A DNA stretch of 64,000 nt from NCBI GenBank assembly GCA_963730305.1, contig CAVSRB010000004.1, forward strand, positions 248,001 to 312,000, given 5' to 3'. The DNA is from CAMYMQ01 sp963730305. GTDB lineage: Bacteria > Pseudomonadota > Alphaproteobacteria > Bin65. The notes below the pieces were generated by a model. That model was not told the DNA's origin. It saw nothing but the letters and a program-made list of their open reading frames with translations, and did no database searches. Position 1 is the stretch's first letter, and each line of letters starts with the position of its first letter. The position numbers and the translations under genes are program-made. Of this stretch, positions 43,937-53,437 are shown piece after piece.

Positions 43937-44485
43937 CTACAGCGCCGCGCCGGCGGGCTCGCGGTCGCGCGACGGGCCGCCCTGCTTCTTTTCCTTGAGC
44001 AGCTTGCGCAGGATCATGTTGCGCTTGAGCGCGCTGATGTGGTCGACGAACAGGATGCCGTCGAGATGGTCGATCTCGTGCTGCAGGCAGGTCGCGAGCA
44101 GGCCGTCGGCCGAGATCTCGCGGATCTCGTTCTCGTAGTCGAGATAGCGCACCTTGACCGCCACCGGCCGGGAGACCTCGGCATAATGCTCGGGCAGCGA
44201 CAGACAGCCTTCCTCGTAGATCGCGTCGTCGTCGGAGACCCAGAGGATCTCCGGATTGGCCATCTTGAGCGAGCGCGGCGGACCCTCGCGCTTGGACACA
44301 TCGAGCACGACCACCCGCTTGGCGACGCCGACCTGGGGCGCGGCCAGCCCGATGCCCGGCGCGGCATACATGGTCTCCATCATGTCGTCCATCAGGCGCC
44401 GGACGTCGTCGTCGACCTTCTCGACCGGCTTGGCGACCTTCTTCAGGACCGGGTCGGGCGCCGTGATGATCGGCAATATCGCCAT
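43937..44485 (-). CDS. def: Peptide deformylase
   Basis: The 182-residue metalloenzyme removes the formyl group from nascent chains. All three motifs are present: GIGLAAPQVG, EEGCLSLPEH and QHEIDHLDGILF with the metal-binding His-Glu-x-x-His. The C-terminal extension after VDHISALKRNMI is Lys/Arg rich (KLLKEKKQGGPSRDRE). It begins MAILPIITAPDPVL at 44485, divergent from rmuC. Confidence 0.95.
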   Translation of the reverse strand: MAILPIITAPDPVLKKVAKPVEKVDDDVRRLMDDMMETMYAAPGIGLAAPQVGVAKRVVVLDVSKREGPPRSLKMANPEILWVSDDDAIYEEGCLSLPEHYAEVSRPVAVKVRYLDYENEIREISADGLLATCLQHEIDHLDGILFVDHISALKRNMILRKLLKEKKQGGPSRDREPAGAAL

Positions 44486-44618
44486 ATACGCGCTCGCATT
44501 TTCTCCATTTCTTAACCCGGATTAGGTAGGACCAGCGCCGGTTTCGGTCAAGGAATCCGGACCGGAACGTAAAATGAACAGTGACCCCATGGGCGGGTCG
44601 TGATACCAAGGCGGGATC

Positions 44619-45788
44619 ATGAAAACTCTGACGGCCGACCCGATCGTTCTCATCGCCATCGGCGCGGCGGGCATCGTCGCGTTGCTGATCCTGTTCGTGA
44701 TCTACCGCTCGGTGCGCGGACAGTCCGAGATCGGCAACCGGCTCAAGCAGCTGATCGAAACCCAGGAAAAGTCCCAGGACAGCTTCAACAAGCGCCTGAT
44801 CGACCAGGAGCGCGCGCTCAACCAGCGGCTCGACATGGTCAGCCAGCGGGTCGGCCAGAGCCTCGAGCAGACCACCACCAAGACCCGCGAATCGCTGACC
44901 AAGCTTGGCGAGCGTCTGGCGGTGATGGACGAGGCCCAGAAGAACATCATCGACCTGTCGAACCAGATGGTCAGCCTGCAGGACATCCTGTCCAACAAGC
45001 AGGCGCGCGGCGCCTTCGGCGAGATCCAGTTGAAGGACCTGGTCGAGGGCATCATGCCGCCCGGCTCCTTCACCTTCCAGGCGAGCGTCGGCGACAACCG
45101 GCGGGTCGACTGCCTGCTGCACCTGCCCAACCCGCCCGGGCCGATCGCGATCGACGCCAAGTTCCCGCTCGAATCGTGGCAGCGGCTCCAGAACGCGGAG
45201 ACCGACGCCGAGAAGATCCAGGGCGCGCGCGACTTCTCCGCCGACATCCTCAAGCACGTCCGCGACATCCGCGACCGCTACATCGTGCCGGGCGAGACCG
45301 GCGAGGCGGCGCTGATGTTCCTGCCGTCGGAAGCGATCTACGCCGAGCTGCACTCGCGTTATGCGAACGTCGTCGAGCAGAGCTTCCGCGAGCGGGTCTA
45401 CATCGTCTCGCCGACCACCCTGTGGGCGACCTTGAACACGGTCCGCGCGGTGTTCCGCGACGTCCAGATGCGCGAGCAGGCCCACGTCATCCAGAAGGAG
45501 GTCGAGGTCATGCTCACCGACGTCGGCCGGCTGGACGAGCGGGTCGGCAAGCTGGCGTCCCATTTCGCCCAGGCCAACCGCGACGTCGAGGCGATCCAGA
45601 CCTCGTCCAAGAAGATCACGCGGCGCGGCGAGCGCATCCGCGAGCTGGAGCTGGATGAGGACGAGGACGACGAGGGCCAGGGCCAGGTCGCCCTGCCCGG
45701 CCAGCCGCCCGCCGCCGCCAAGGCGTCGCCGGCGAGGATCGAGGACGACGACTTCGCGCTCGCCACCGAGGACGCGCCGGAGCGCTGA
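44619..45788 (+). CDS. rmuC: DNA recombination protein RmuC
   Basis: The 389-residue protein has one N-terminal transmembrane helix (VLIAIGAAGIVALLILFVIY), a long coiled coil (about residues 40-120) and the RmuC nuclease-like core: RGAFGEIQLKDLVEG, DCLLHLPNPPGPIAIDAKFP and AALMFLPSEAIYAELH. RmuC is thought to limit inversion or recombination at short inverted repeats. The tail after residue 345 is strongly acidic (LELDEDEDDEGQG). Adjacent to def as in related genomes. Confidence 0.92.
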   Translation: MKTLTADPIVLIAIGAAGIVALLILFVIYRSVRGQSEIGNRLKQLIETQEKSQDSFNKRLIDQERALNQRLDMVSQRVGQSLEQTTTKTRESLTKLGERLAVMDEAQKNIIDLSNQMVSLQDILSNKQARGAFGEIQLKDLVEGIMPPGSFTFQASVGDNRRVDCLLHLPNPPGPIAIDAKFPLESWQRLQNAETDAEKIQGARDFSADILKHVRDIRDRYIVPGETGEAALMFLPSEAIYAELHSRYANVVEQSFRERVYIVSPTTLWATLNTVRAVFRDVQMREQAHVIQKEVEVMLTDVGRLDERVGKLASHFAQANRDVEAIQTSSKKITRRGERIRELELDEDEDDEGQGQVALPGQPPAAAKASPARIEDDDFALATEDAPER

Positions 45789-45839
45789 GCGGTCCGTCGG
45801 CCGCGCCCAACCTCACCGCGAGCGATCCGGGTCGTCAGC

Positions 45840-46142
45840 CTATTTGCAGGGGCCGTCGCTGGCCTTGCGAACCCGCGCCATCAGCCGCATGCAGTCGTTG
45901 GAATAGGTCCGCCCGTTGCAGCCGCAGACCGGCTGGTACACCTGGGTGCAGACCCCCGGCACCGTGACGCAGCGGCCCTGGACGTCGGCCGCATTGCACC
46001 GGTTGGCGGGCCAGTCGCAATACTGTCCGGAGGAACAGGCGATGCCGGCGACACCGCCGCACAACTTGCCCTTCGCGGCCGCGTGCGCGGCCGACCCGAG
46101 CAGCAACGGCAGCAGCGCGACGGCCGTCAGCAGTTTCTTCAT
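45840..46142 (-). CDS. Small secreted protein with Kazal-like domain
   Basis: The 100-residue protein has a signal peptide (MKKLLTAVALLPLLLGSAAH) and a cysteine-rich mature part. The C-terminal half, CTQVYQPVCGCNGRTYSNDC with later Cys at the end (DGPCK), has the spacing of a Kazal-type serine protease inhibitor domain (PVCGxxGxTYxNxC). A short upstream Cys-rich segment (LCGGVAGIACSSGQYCD) resembles a repeated bacterial addition. It is probably an exported inhibitor or structural protein. It follows the DUF4139 gene on the same strand, 50 bases apart. Confidence 0.8.
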   Translation of the reverse strand: MKKLLTAVALLPLLLGSAAHAAAKGKLCGGVAGIACSSGQYCDWPANRCNAADVQGRCVTVPGVCTQVYQPVCGCNGRTYSNDCMRLMARVRKASDGPCK

Positions 46143-46192
46143 GGCGCATCCTCCCAACCGTTGACCGGGGGCCGCGTCCACGACGACGCCCC

Positions 46193-47629
46193 CTAGAAGT
46201 TGACCCGCACGCGGTAGGTCAGCTCGGTCTTGCCCTTGGCCGGCACGTCGACCTTCCACTCGGCGCGATGGGCCGAGACCTTCACGTGCTTCTGGCTCTC
46301 GGCCACCATCTTCCAGTCGCCGGGGATCGGCTCCGACACGGTCACCCGCACCGGCGTCCGCTTGGCGTTGCGCAGGGTGATCTTGTAGGCGGTCTCGTAG
46401 GTATAGCGGGCGAGACCTTCCTTCTTGTAGTCGGTCTGCACCCGCTCGCCGGAGACGTCGAAGGCCTTGCCGACGCGCAGCCGCACGGTCTCGCCCTCGG
46501 CGGTGTGGCCGATGTTGGCCTCGCCGATGAACACCGCCTTGCCGGCGGCGTCCTTCTTGTAGGCGCGGATCGTGCCCTTGGGCAGCGGCAGGCCGAGGTT
46601 GGCCTTCTTGGTGTTGTTGAAGATCAGCCAGACGTCCGCCTTGGCCGGCCGGATCGAGGAATAGCGGTAGCGGTAATAGGAGGTCGAGCCCTGCAGCCGG
46701 TATTCCTTGACCACGCTGACGTTCGACGCCTTGAGCAGGGCCACCTGCTTCTGCTGGTTGTGGGCGATCGTGGTCGGGCGCTGCAGGGTATAGACGTGAT
46801 AGTCGAACAGCGCCTCGCGCCGCATCGACTGATCCACGCCGGCCTTCATCGCCTCCCGGCGCAGCCGCATGGTGGCCATCGGCCTGCGCGCGACCTGGGC
46901 CACGTCGCCGGCGACGAGCTGGAGGCGGGCGTTCCGGTAGGTCGTGCCGCTGCGGTTGTTGAGCGTGACCCAGCCGTTCAGGTTGAGCTTGTTCTCGGTC
47001 TCGTTGAGCACCGCGACATAGTCGGCGCGCCACGACAGGCCGCGGGTCAGGTAGGTCAGCTCGAGCGGCGCGTTGACCGTCGCCTTGGAGGACAGGGTGA
47101 CGACCAGGGTCGGGCGCGCGCGCAGGTTCTCCGGCACCCTGTCGAACACCAGGCGGCCGAGATGGCCGGTGTAGATCTTGCCGTCGATCTCGAACACCGC
47201 GCCGCCGTTGGTGCTCAGCACCTTGGCGCGCAGCCGCTCCTCCTCCTTGGTGCGGGGATTGGTCCGCACGATGGTGACCTCCTTGCCGACCGATTTCTCG
47301 AGCAGCTTGCGGGGGGTGAGGAGGTCGTAGTTGAAGTCCTGCTCCAACAGGTTGAACGCCACGTTGTCCGAGCTGGTCAGGATCGCGGTCTCGGGCCGCA
47401 TCTGGCCGCTGACGTCGATGAAGGCCAGGTGGTTCAGCCCGAGCCGCAGCTTGACCCGGCGATAGTCGCGGATCATCGCCAGGTTGTTGTTGTAGATGGT
47501 GACCGCCAGCGCGGTCTGGTCGTTCAGCGTGACGCGGTGTTCGTCGGCGGCGTTGGCGTGCGCCAGCGGGGCCGCGACGACGGCGATCAGGGCCGCCGCG
47601 GCGACGCGGCGTTCGGAGCGGACGGGCAT
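46193..47629 (-). CDS. DUF4139 domain-containing secreted protein
   Basis: The 478-residue protein has a signal peptide (VAAAALIAVVAAPLAHA) and a conserved-looking beta-rich architecture: YNNNLAMIRDYRRVKL near the N-terminus, then LTRGLSWRADYVAVLNE and LNGWVTLNNRSGTTY in the centre, and AEWKVDVPAKGKTELTYRVR at the end. These features fit the DUF4139 family, whose function is unknown. The start MPVRSERRVAAA at 47629 has GGAGGT upstream. The gene is paired with the Kazal-like protein. Confidence 0.85.
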   Translation of the reverse strand: MPVRSERRVAAAALIAVVAAPLAHANAADEHRVTLNDQTALAVTIYNNNLAMIRDYRRVKLRLGLNHLAFIDVSGQMRPETAILTSSDNVAFNLLEQDFNYDLLTPRKLLEKSVGKEVTIVRTNPRTKEEERLRAKVLSTNGGAVFEIDGKIYTGHLGRLVFDRVPENLRARPTLVVTLSSKATVNAPLELTYLTRGLSWRADYVAVLNETENKLNLNGWVTLNNRSGTTYRNARLQLVAGDVAQVARRPMATMRLRREAMKAGVDQSMRREALFDYHVYTLQRPTTIAHNQQKQVALLKASNVSVVKEYRLQGSTSYYRYRYSSIRPAKADVWLIFNNTKKANLGLPLPKGTIRAYKKDAAGKAVFIGEANIGHTAEGETVRLRVGKAFDVSGERVQTDYKKEGLARYTYETAYKITLRNAKRTPVRVTVSEPIPGDWKMVAESQKHVKVSAHRAEWKVDVPAKGKTELTYRVRVNF

Positions 47630-47765
47630 GCTACCTCCACGAGATGATGGCGCTGTCGGCTGTCGGCCCCCGGGCAACGCGCGACATGGCCGGCACTGTA
47701 GCCACCCAAATTAGGCAGGCCCGTGGCATCTTTCCGGCGCCAATTCGGGCATGTCCGCGGCGATG

Positions 47766-48359
47766 TCAGACGCTGCGCCGGGCCTTGAGGGCGGCCGTCA
47801 GGGTGCCGTCGTCGAGATAGTCGAGCTCGCCGCCGACCGGGACGCCGTGGGCGATCGCGCTGACCGAGACGCCCGCGCCGGCGAGCTGGTCGGTGATGTA
47901 GTGGGCGGTGGTCTGGCCGTCGACGGTGGCGCTGGTCGCCAGGATGACCTCCTTGACCGTGTCCTCGCGCGCGCGGCGGACCAGCTCGCCGATACGCAGG
48001 TCGTCGGGCCCGACCCCGTCGAGCGCCGACAGGGTGCCGCCGAGCACGTGGTAGCGGCCGCGGAAGGTGCCGGTGCGCTCGATCGCCCACAGGTCGGCGA
48101 CGTCCTCGACCACGCAGATCAGCGCCGGGTCGCGGCGCGGGTCGGTGCACAGCGCGCAGGGGTCGGCGGTGTCGACGTTGCCGCAGATCGAGCAGGCGCG
48201 CACCTTGGCCGCCGCCTCGCCCATCGCCCGGGCCAGCGGCTCCAGGAGCGCCTCGCGCCGCTTGATCAGGTGCAGCGCGGCGCGGCGCGCCGAGCGCGGG
48301 CCCAGCCCCGGCAGCCGCGCCAGGAGCTGGATCAGGTTGTCGATTTCGGAACCGGCCAT
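47766..48359 (-). CDS. recR: Recombination mediator protein RecR
   Basis: The 197-residue protein has the helix-hairpin-helix start (LLARLPGLGPRSARRAALHL), the four-Cys zinc finger CSICGNVDTADPCALC and a Toprim domain (ICVVEDVADLWAIE and YHVLGGTLSALDGVGPDD). It acts with RecO/RecF in loading RecA at gaps. The start MAGSEIDNL at 48359 gives the standard length. Unlike many genomes it is not next to ybaB-dnaX but 3 kb away, with thioredoxin, trehalose synthase and VOC genes between. Confidence 0.95.
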   Translation of the reverse strand: MAGSEIDNLIQLLARLPGLGPRSARRAALHLIKRREALLEPLARAMGEAAAKVRACSICGNVDTADPCALCTDPRRDPALICVVEDVADLWAIERTGTFRGRYHVLGGTLSALDGVGPDDLRIGELVRRAREDTVKEVILATSATVDGQTTAHYITDQLAGAGVSVSAIAHGVPVGGELDYLDDGTLTAALKARRSV

Positions 48360-48554
48360 GGCGGGAATTGTTACGCCGGTTCCGGCGCGGCGCGCAATCC
48401 AGTAGGCGCTGCGGACAGGGCCGCGCACCGGTCACGATGCGCTGAACGCGGCCCGGTTGCGGATGCGGCCGGGCGAAATCCGGGCTAGACTCGGCACCGC
48501 GCGCCGGCACGGTGTTCGTGCGGCGTCGCAGAACGGTGCGAAGGAGGCTGTCCC

Positions 48555-49214
48555 ATGATTTCTCGGCGCCGGTTTCTCGGTCAGTTGCCCCTCGCCGCCG
48601 GGGCGGCGGCCACCCTGGCCGCCGTGCCGAGCCCGTCCCGGGCCGGCCGCATCCCGGGCTACGCGCCCAAGCTGAGCGACGACGGCCTGCACATCCAGCC
48701 GTTCTTCCTGCAGTCCTTCCTCGACATGAGGGACGACCTGGCGGAGGCGGCGCAGGCGGGCAAGCGCTTCGCGGTGGTCTGGGAGCAGAAGGGCTGCCCC
48801 TATTGCCGGGAGATGCACACCAACCATTTCGGCATCTCCGAGATCCGCGACTACGTCTCGAAGAATTTCGTGATCGTCCAGCTCAACCTGTGGGGCTCGC
48901 GCGAGGTCACCGACTTCGACGGCAAGAAGATGGAGGAGCGCGCCCTGGCGCGGCGCTGGCGGGTCGTGTTCACGCCGACGATCAACTTCTTCCCCGCGAG
49001 CGTCGCCGAGATCGGCGGCAAGTCCGGGCGCGACGTCGAGGTCGCGCGCCTGCCCGGCCTGCTCAAGCCGTTCCACTTCCTGACCATGTTCGAGTACGTG
49101 CGCGAGAACGCGTACAAGAAGCAGGGCTTCCAGAAGTTCGTCCAGGCCAAGTTCGCCGAGGCCAAGAAGAAGGGCATCGACCCCCTGCGCTACGACGACT
49201 GGAAGCAGCACTGA
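48555..49214 (+). CDS. Thioredoxin-fold protein with Tat-type signal (SoxW-like)
   Basis: The 219-residue protein starts MISRRRFLGQLPLAAGAAAT, a twin-arginine-type signal (RRRFLG). The exported domain has a thioredoxin active site EQKGCPYCREMHT and a following FTPTINFFPA with the cis-Pro region. This resembles SoxW/DsbA-like periplasmic reductases or thioredoxin-like [2Cys] proteins. No sulfur-oxidation genes are nearby. AAGGAGGCTG precedes the start codon. Confidence 0.85.
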   Translation: MISRRRFLGQLPLAAGAAATLAAVPSPSRAGRIPGYAPKLSDDGLHIQPFFLQSFLDMRDDLAEAAQAGKRFAVVWEQKGCPYCREMHTNHFGISEIRDYVSKNFVIVQLNLWGSREVTDFDGKKMEERALARRWRVVFTPTINFFPASVAEIGGKSGRDVEVARLPGLLKPFHFLTMFEYVRENAYKKQGFQKFVQAKFAEAKKKGIDPLRYDDWKQH

Positions 49215-49439
49215 CCGGCGCCGACGGCCGCCGCGATCGGTCGAGAGACGCGCAGGGGCGGCTTAGCCCGGTGTTAACCAAAAAGAAATCCGTCCGTAAC
49301 AGAGTGGAGCGGACCGGTGCGCCACGGCGGTCGCGGCGTGGACAGGTCCGCCGCCGCGCGCAGGACCGATGCGGCGACACCTTTCAACCCGGACCGGGAC
49401 GACCAATATGCCAGTGATGCCATCGGGACCAGCGACACG

Positions 49440-50705
49440 ATGAACGCGCAGCAACCGAAACCACCCATCCTCGACACCACGCCGGAGACGCATCCGGTCC
49501 GCCTGCGCTCCTACCAGAGCGCGTGGCTCGCCGACTACGTGCCGCTGATCGGCGCGCCGGCGGTCGAGCGGATCGCCGCCAAGGCCGAGCCGCTCGGCGG
49601 GCTCGGCGTCCAGCAGATCAACTCGACCAAGCACGGCGGCGGGGTCGCCGAGATCCTGCGCTCGCTCACCCCCATGCTGTCGGGCCTGGGCATCCGCACC
49701 CACTGGGTCAGCCTCGCCGGCTCGCCGGCCTTCTTCGACGTGACCAAGAAGATCCACAACATGCTGCAGGGCGCCGAGGGCGACCTGACCAGCGACGAGT
49801 GGCGGCTCTATCTCGACACCGTGGCGGAGAACGCCGAGATCATCGACGTCCGCGAGGACGTCATCGTCGTCCACGACCCGCAGGTGCTGCCGCTGGTCGA
49901 GTTCCGCAACAACCATCACCGCCGCTGGATCTGGCGCTGCCACCTCGACCTGTCCAACACCAACCGGACCCTGTGGGACCGGCTGCGGCCGCTGGTCGAC
50001 ATGTATGACGACGTCGTCTTCACGCTGCCGGAATACGCCCAGCCGATCAAACCGCGGCAGCACTACATCATGCCGGCGATCGACCCGTTCACGATCAAGA
50101 ACCGGCCGGTCGCCCAGGACGAGATCGACACCGTGCTGGCGCACTACGGCATCCCGCGCGACCGGCCGATCGTCGCCCAGGTCAGCCGCTTCGACCCGTG
50201 GAAGGACCCGTTCGGCGTGATCAAGGCCGCCCGCGCGGCGCGCGAGCAGGTCGACTTCACCCTGGTCCTGCTCGGCAACATGGCGACCGACGACCCCGAG
50301 GGCCGGCGCATCTACGACACGCTGGTCGCCGAGGCCGACGAACGGACCCTGGTCCTGCCCGAAGGCGACGACCAGCTCCTGGTCAACGCGGTCCAGACCA
50401 CCGCCGACGTGATCCTGCAGAAGTCGATCCGCGAGGGCTTCGGCCTCACCGTCACCGAGGCGATGTGGAAGGGCCGCCCGATCGTCGCCGGCGCGGTCGG
50501 CGGCATCCGCCACCAGATCGCCGACGGCGAGAACGGCCTGCTGGTGACCTCGCCCGAGGAAGCCGCGGACGCCATCGTCCGCCTGCTGACCGACCCGGGT
50601 CTGGCGACCCGCCTCGGCAACGCGGCCCGCGAGACGGTGTGCGAACGCTTCCTGTTCACCCGCCTCCTGGAAGACCACCTCGACCTGCTGACCCCGCCGG
50701 CCTGA
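49440..50705 (+). CDS. GT4-family glycosyltransferase, probable trehalose synthase (TreT-type)
   Basis: The 421-residue GT-B enzyme has N-terminal VQQINSTKHGGGVAEILRSL and QVLPLVEFRNNHHRRWIWRC, and the GT4 C-terminal half VAQVSRFDPWKDPFGVIKAA, ADVILQKSIREGFGLTVTEA and VGGIRHQIADGENGLLV. The His-containing N-terminal part and overall layout fit TreT, which forms trehalose from ADP/UDP-glucose and glucose, and related trehalose synthases. No other trehalose gene is adjacent. The ATG at 49440 (MNAQQPKPP) is selected; the preceding in-frame extension is low complexity. Substrate specificity is not certain from sequence. Confidence 0.8.
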   Translation: MNAQQPKPPILDTTPETHPVRLRSYQSAWLADYVPLIGAPAVERIAAKAEPLGGLGVQQINSTKHGGGVAEILRSLTPMLSGLGIRTHWVSLAGSPAFFDVTKKIHNMLQGAEGDLTSDEWRLYLDTVAENAEIIDVREDVIVVHDPQVLPLVEFRNNHHRRWIWRCHLDLSNTNRTLWDRLRPLVDMYDDVVFTLPEYAQPIKPRQHYIMPAIDPFTIKNRPVAQDEIDTVLAHYGIPRDRPIVAQVSRFDPWKDPFGVIKAARAAREQVDFTLVLLGNMATDDPEGRRIYDTLVAEADERTLVLPEGDDQLLVNAVQTTADVILQKSIREGFGLTVTEAMWKGRPIVAGAVGGIRHQIADGENGLLVTSPEEAADAIVRLLTDPGLATRLGNAARETVCERFLFTRLLEDHLDLLTPPA

Positions 50706-50735
50706 GCGGCCGCGCCAGCGAATCCGACAAGGCCG

Positions 50736-51077
50736 TCAGGCCCGCTGGAAGAGCTGGGCGACGTTGCCTTCGGAATCGACGAAGGTGAGCGTTCGGCCGT
50801 GGTCGCCCATGTCGCGGCGGTCGAGCACCGAGCCGCCGGCCGCGGCGATCTTGTCGCCGTGGGCGTCGATGTCGTCGACCTCGAACACCGGCGCGAAGCC
50901 GGCCAGGCCGTCCGCCGCCTCTTCCGCAGAGCTGAGCGAGACATAGGCGCCGCCCGCGCTGAACTGGGTCCACCGGTCGCCGTCGCGGAACTTGGGCTCG
51001 GCCCCGAACACGTCGCGATAGAAGCGCTCCGCCCGGTCCATGTCCCGGACGACGCAGTAGACGTTCTGGAGTTTCAT
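50736..51077 (-). CDS. VOC-family (glyoxalase/bleomycin resistance-like) protein
   Basis: The 113-residue single VOC domain starts MKLQNVYCVVRDMDRAERFY and includes WTQFSAGGAYVSLSS, APVFEVDDIDAHGDKIAAAG and TLTFVDSEGNVAQLFQ. The paired beta-alpha-beta modules are complete, with candidate metal ligands Asp/Glu at the ends. The reaction is unknown. It follows ybaB by 13 bases, so it may share the dnaX-ybaB transcript. Confidence 0.82.
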   Translation of the reverse strand: MKLQNVYCVVRDMDRAERFYRDVFGAEPKFRDGDRWTQFSAGGAYVSLSSAEEAADGLAGFAPVFEVDDIDAHGDKIAAAGGSVLDRRDMGDHGRTLTFVDSEGNVAQLFQRA

Positions 51078-51090
51078 TGGTCGGCGCCGA

Positions 51091-51414
51091 TCAGAACGGC
51101 ATCTTCATCCCCGGCGGCAGGTTCAAGCCCCCGGTGATCTTCTGCATCTCTTCCTGCATCCGCGCCTCGGCCTTGGCCTTGGCGTCGTTGAAGGCGGCGA
51201 CCAGCAGGTCCTCCAGGATCTCGACCTCGTCGGCGCCGGCCATCGACGGGTCGATCTTGACCGACTTGACCTCGTTCTTGCCGTTCATGGTCACCGAGAC
51301 CATGCCGCCGCCGGCGCTGCCGGTGATCTCGGTCGCGGCCAGCGTCTCCTGCAGCTCCTCCATCTTGGACTGCATCTGCTGGGCCTGCTTCATGAGCTGA
51401 CCGAGATTCTTCAT
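51091..51414 (-). CDS. YbaB/EbfC nucleoid-associated protein
   Basis: The 107-residue protein has the classical YbaB form: MKNLGQLMKQAQQMQSKMEE, then GGMVSVTMNGKNEVKSVKID and LLVAAFNDAKAKAEARMQEE. It binds DNA as a dimer. The ATG overlaps the dnaX stop codon (ATGA), the conserved dnaX-ybaB arrangement. recR, usually third, is separated here. Confidence 0.95.
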   Translation of the reverse strand: MKNLGQLMKQAQQMQSKMEELQETLAATEITGSAGGGMVSVTMNGKNEVKSVKIDPSMAGADEVEILEDLLVAAFNDAKAKAEARMQEEMQKITGGLNLPPGMKMPF

Positions 51415-53390
51415 GGCTGCTCCTGCTCCTCTTCGGGATCGATGTCGGGGTCGATCGGTGGACCGCCGTCTAGCGCGTCCGCCGCATCCGGGTCCAGCGT
51501 CAATTCGGTCGCCAGGTCGGCCTGTAGGTCGGCCTCCAGGTCGCGCACCGAGTTGATCGACGCGCCGGGAAAGGCCTCCAGCACCTGGCGGACCAGCGGA
51601 TGCGCCGCGGCCTCGGCGCGGGCGGCGGCGTCGGCCGCCTGGTCGTCCTCGCGCAGGGTCGGCGCGCCTTCGGCGGCCGAGACGGAGACCACCCAGCGCG
51701 CGCCGGTCCAGTCGCTGAGCAGCGCGCCGACCCGGTTGGCGAGGTCGGGGGGCGCGGTCGCCTCGGGCCGGATCTCGAGCCGGCCGGGCTCGAACCGGAC
51801 CAGGTGCACGTCCTTGTAGAGGTGGGTGTAGAGGATGCCCTCGCGCTTCTCCTCGAACAGGGCGACCACCTCGGCGAAGCTGCGCGGCTGGGGCGACGCG
51901 CCGTCCGGCTGCGGCGCGGCGGCCGCGCGCGGGGCGAGCGCGGGCGAGCCGCGGCCGGCGGTGGGCGCCGGCGCGGAGTCCGCCATCGTGGCTTCCGGCG
52001 GCGGCTCGGGCCGGGGATCGCCGCCCGGATCGGACGGGGCCGCGGCGGGTGCTGGCGCGGCGTCACTTGGGGACGGAGTGGGACGCGGGGCCGATGCCTG
52101 CGGAGCAGCGGACGGCGCGGCCGGTTGGGTCGGCGCCCGTTGGGTCGGCGCCGGTTGGGGGGCGGGGCCGCCGGCGGGCGCCGCGGGATCGGCGGCCTGC
52201 CAGCGCGCGACCAGGTCGCCCGGGGTCGGCGCCTCGGCGACGTAGCACAGGCGGACGACCAGCATCTCCAGCGCGGTCACCGGCTGGGGCGCCGTCTGGA
52301 GCTCGGTGAGGCCCTTGAGCAGCATCTGCCACGCCCGGCCGAGCGCCGAGATCGGCAGCGCGTCGGCCATCGCCTTGGCCCGGTCGCGCTCGGCGCCGGA
52401 GATCGCCTGGCCGGCGGCGGCGTCGGGGGTGACCCGCAGCCGGGTCAGCCAGTGGACGACCTCCATCAGGTCCTGGACCACGACCAGCGGGTCGGCGCCC
52501 GAGCGGTACATCTCCGAGACCAGCGCCAGCGCGCCCTCGACGTCGCCCTTCATCACCAGGTCGAGCAGGTCGAGCGTCTGCGAGCGGTCGGCGAGGCCGA
52601 GCAGCTCGCGCACCTGCTCGCCGCCGATCTCGGTTCCGGCGCCGGCCCCGATCCCAGCCTGGGCGATGACCTGGTCGAGCAGCGACAGGCCGTCGCGCAC
52701 CGAGCCGTCGGCGGCGCGGGCGATCACCGCGATCGCCTCTTGGTCGATCCTGGCGCCTTCTTTCTCGGCGATGCTGCCCAGGTGCGGCGCCAAGGTTTCG
52801 AGGTCGAGCCGGCGCAGGTCGAAGCGCTGGCAGCGCGACAGCACCGTGATCGGCACCTTGCGGATCTCGGTGGTGGCGAAGACGAACTTCACGTGCTCGG
52901 GCGGCTCCTCCAGCGTCTTCAACAGCGCGTTGAAGGCGTTGCGCGAGAGCATGTGGACCTCGTCCACGATGTAGACCTTGTAGCGCGCGGTGACCGGGCG
53001 ATACCGGACGCTATCGATAATCTCCCGCACGTCGTCGATGCCGGTGCGGCTGGCCGCGTCCATCTCGATGACGTCGACGTGGCGGTCCTCGGCGATGGCG
53101 ACGCAGTGCTCGCACACGCCGCAGGGCGTGGGCGTCGGCCCGCCGGTGCCGTCGGGGCCGATGCAGTTGAGCGCGCGGGCGATGATCCGCGCCGTCGTCG
53201 TCTTGCCGATGCCGCGGACGCCGGTGAGGATGAAGGCGTGGGCGACGCGGCCGGTGCGGATCGCGTTGGTCAGCGTCCGGACCAGCGCCTCCTGGCCGAT
53301 CAGCTCGTCGAAATTGGCGGGACGGTACTTGCGCGCCAGGACCCGATATTCGGCGGCGTCGGCAACGGCAGAGATGTCAGGATCGGCCAT
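51411..53390 (-). CDS. dnaX: DNA polymerase III subunits gamma and tau
   Basis: The 659-residue clamp-loader ATPase has Walker A GVRGIGKTTTARI, zinc-finger cysteines around PTPCGVCEHCVAI, Walker B/DEAD-like YIVDEVHMLSRNAFNALLKT, and the SRC motif (TVLSRCQRFDLRRL). A long Pro/Ala-rich linker (about residues 400-510, containing a 15-bp tandem duplication PTQRAPTQ) leads to a C-terminal tau-like domain. No slippery A-run for programmed frameshifting is seen. It is transcribed with ybaB downstream; the SRP RNA lies upstream. Confidence 0.96.
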   Translation of the reverse strand: MADPDISAVADAAEYRVLARKYRPANFDELIGQEALVRTLTNAIRTGRVAHAFILTGVRGIGKTTTARIIARALNCIGPDGTGGPTPTPCGVCEHCVAIAEDRHVDVIEMDAASRTGIDDVREIIDSVRYRPVTARYKVYIVDEVHMLSRNAFNALLKTLEEPPEHVKFVFATTEIRKVPITVLSRCQRFDLRRLDLETLAPHLGSIAEKEGARIDQEAIAVIARAADGSVRDGLSLLDQVIAQAGIGAGAGTEIGGEQVRELLGLADRSQTLDLLDLVMKGDVEGALALVSEMYRSGADPLVVVQDLMEVVHWLTRLRVTPDAAAGQAISGAERDRAKAMADALPISALGRAWQMLLKGLTELQTAPQPVTALEMLVVRLCYVAEAPTPGDLVARWQAADPAAPAGGPAPQPAPTQRAPTQPAAPSAAPQASAPRPTPSPSDAAPAPAAAPSDPGGDPRPEPPPEATMADSAPAPTAGRGSPALAPRAAAAPQPDGASPQPRSFAEVVALFEEKREGILYTHLYKDVHLVRFEPGRLEIRPEATAPPDLANRVGALLSDWTGARWVVSVSAAEGAPTLREDDQAADAAARAEAAAHPLVRQVLEAFPGASINSVRDLEADLQADLATELTLDPDAADALDGGPPIDPDIDPEEEQEQP

Positions 53391-53437
53391 ACGCGCGGGG
53401 ACCCGGTCTGGGCATGAGGGGGACGGGTGGCGCGGGA

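Noticed and set aside
51411..53390. Programmed frameshift in dnaX producing gamma
   Set aside because: No A-AAA-AAG-type slippery run is present; only the full-length product is supported.
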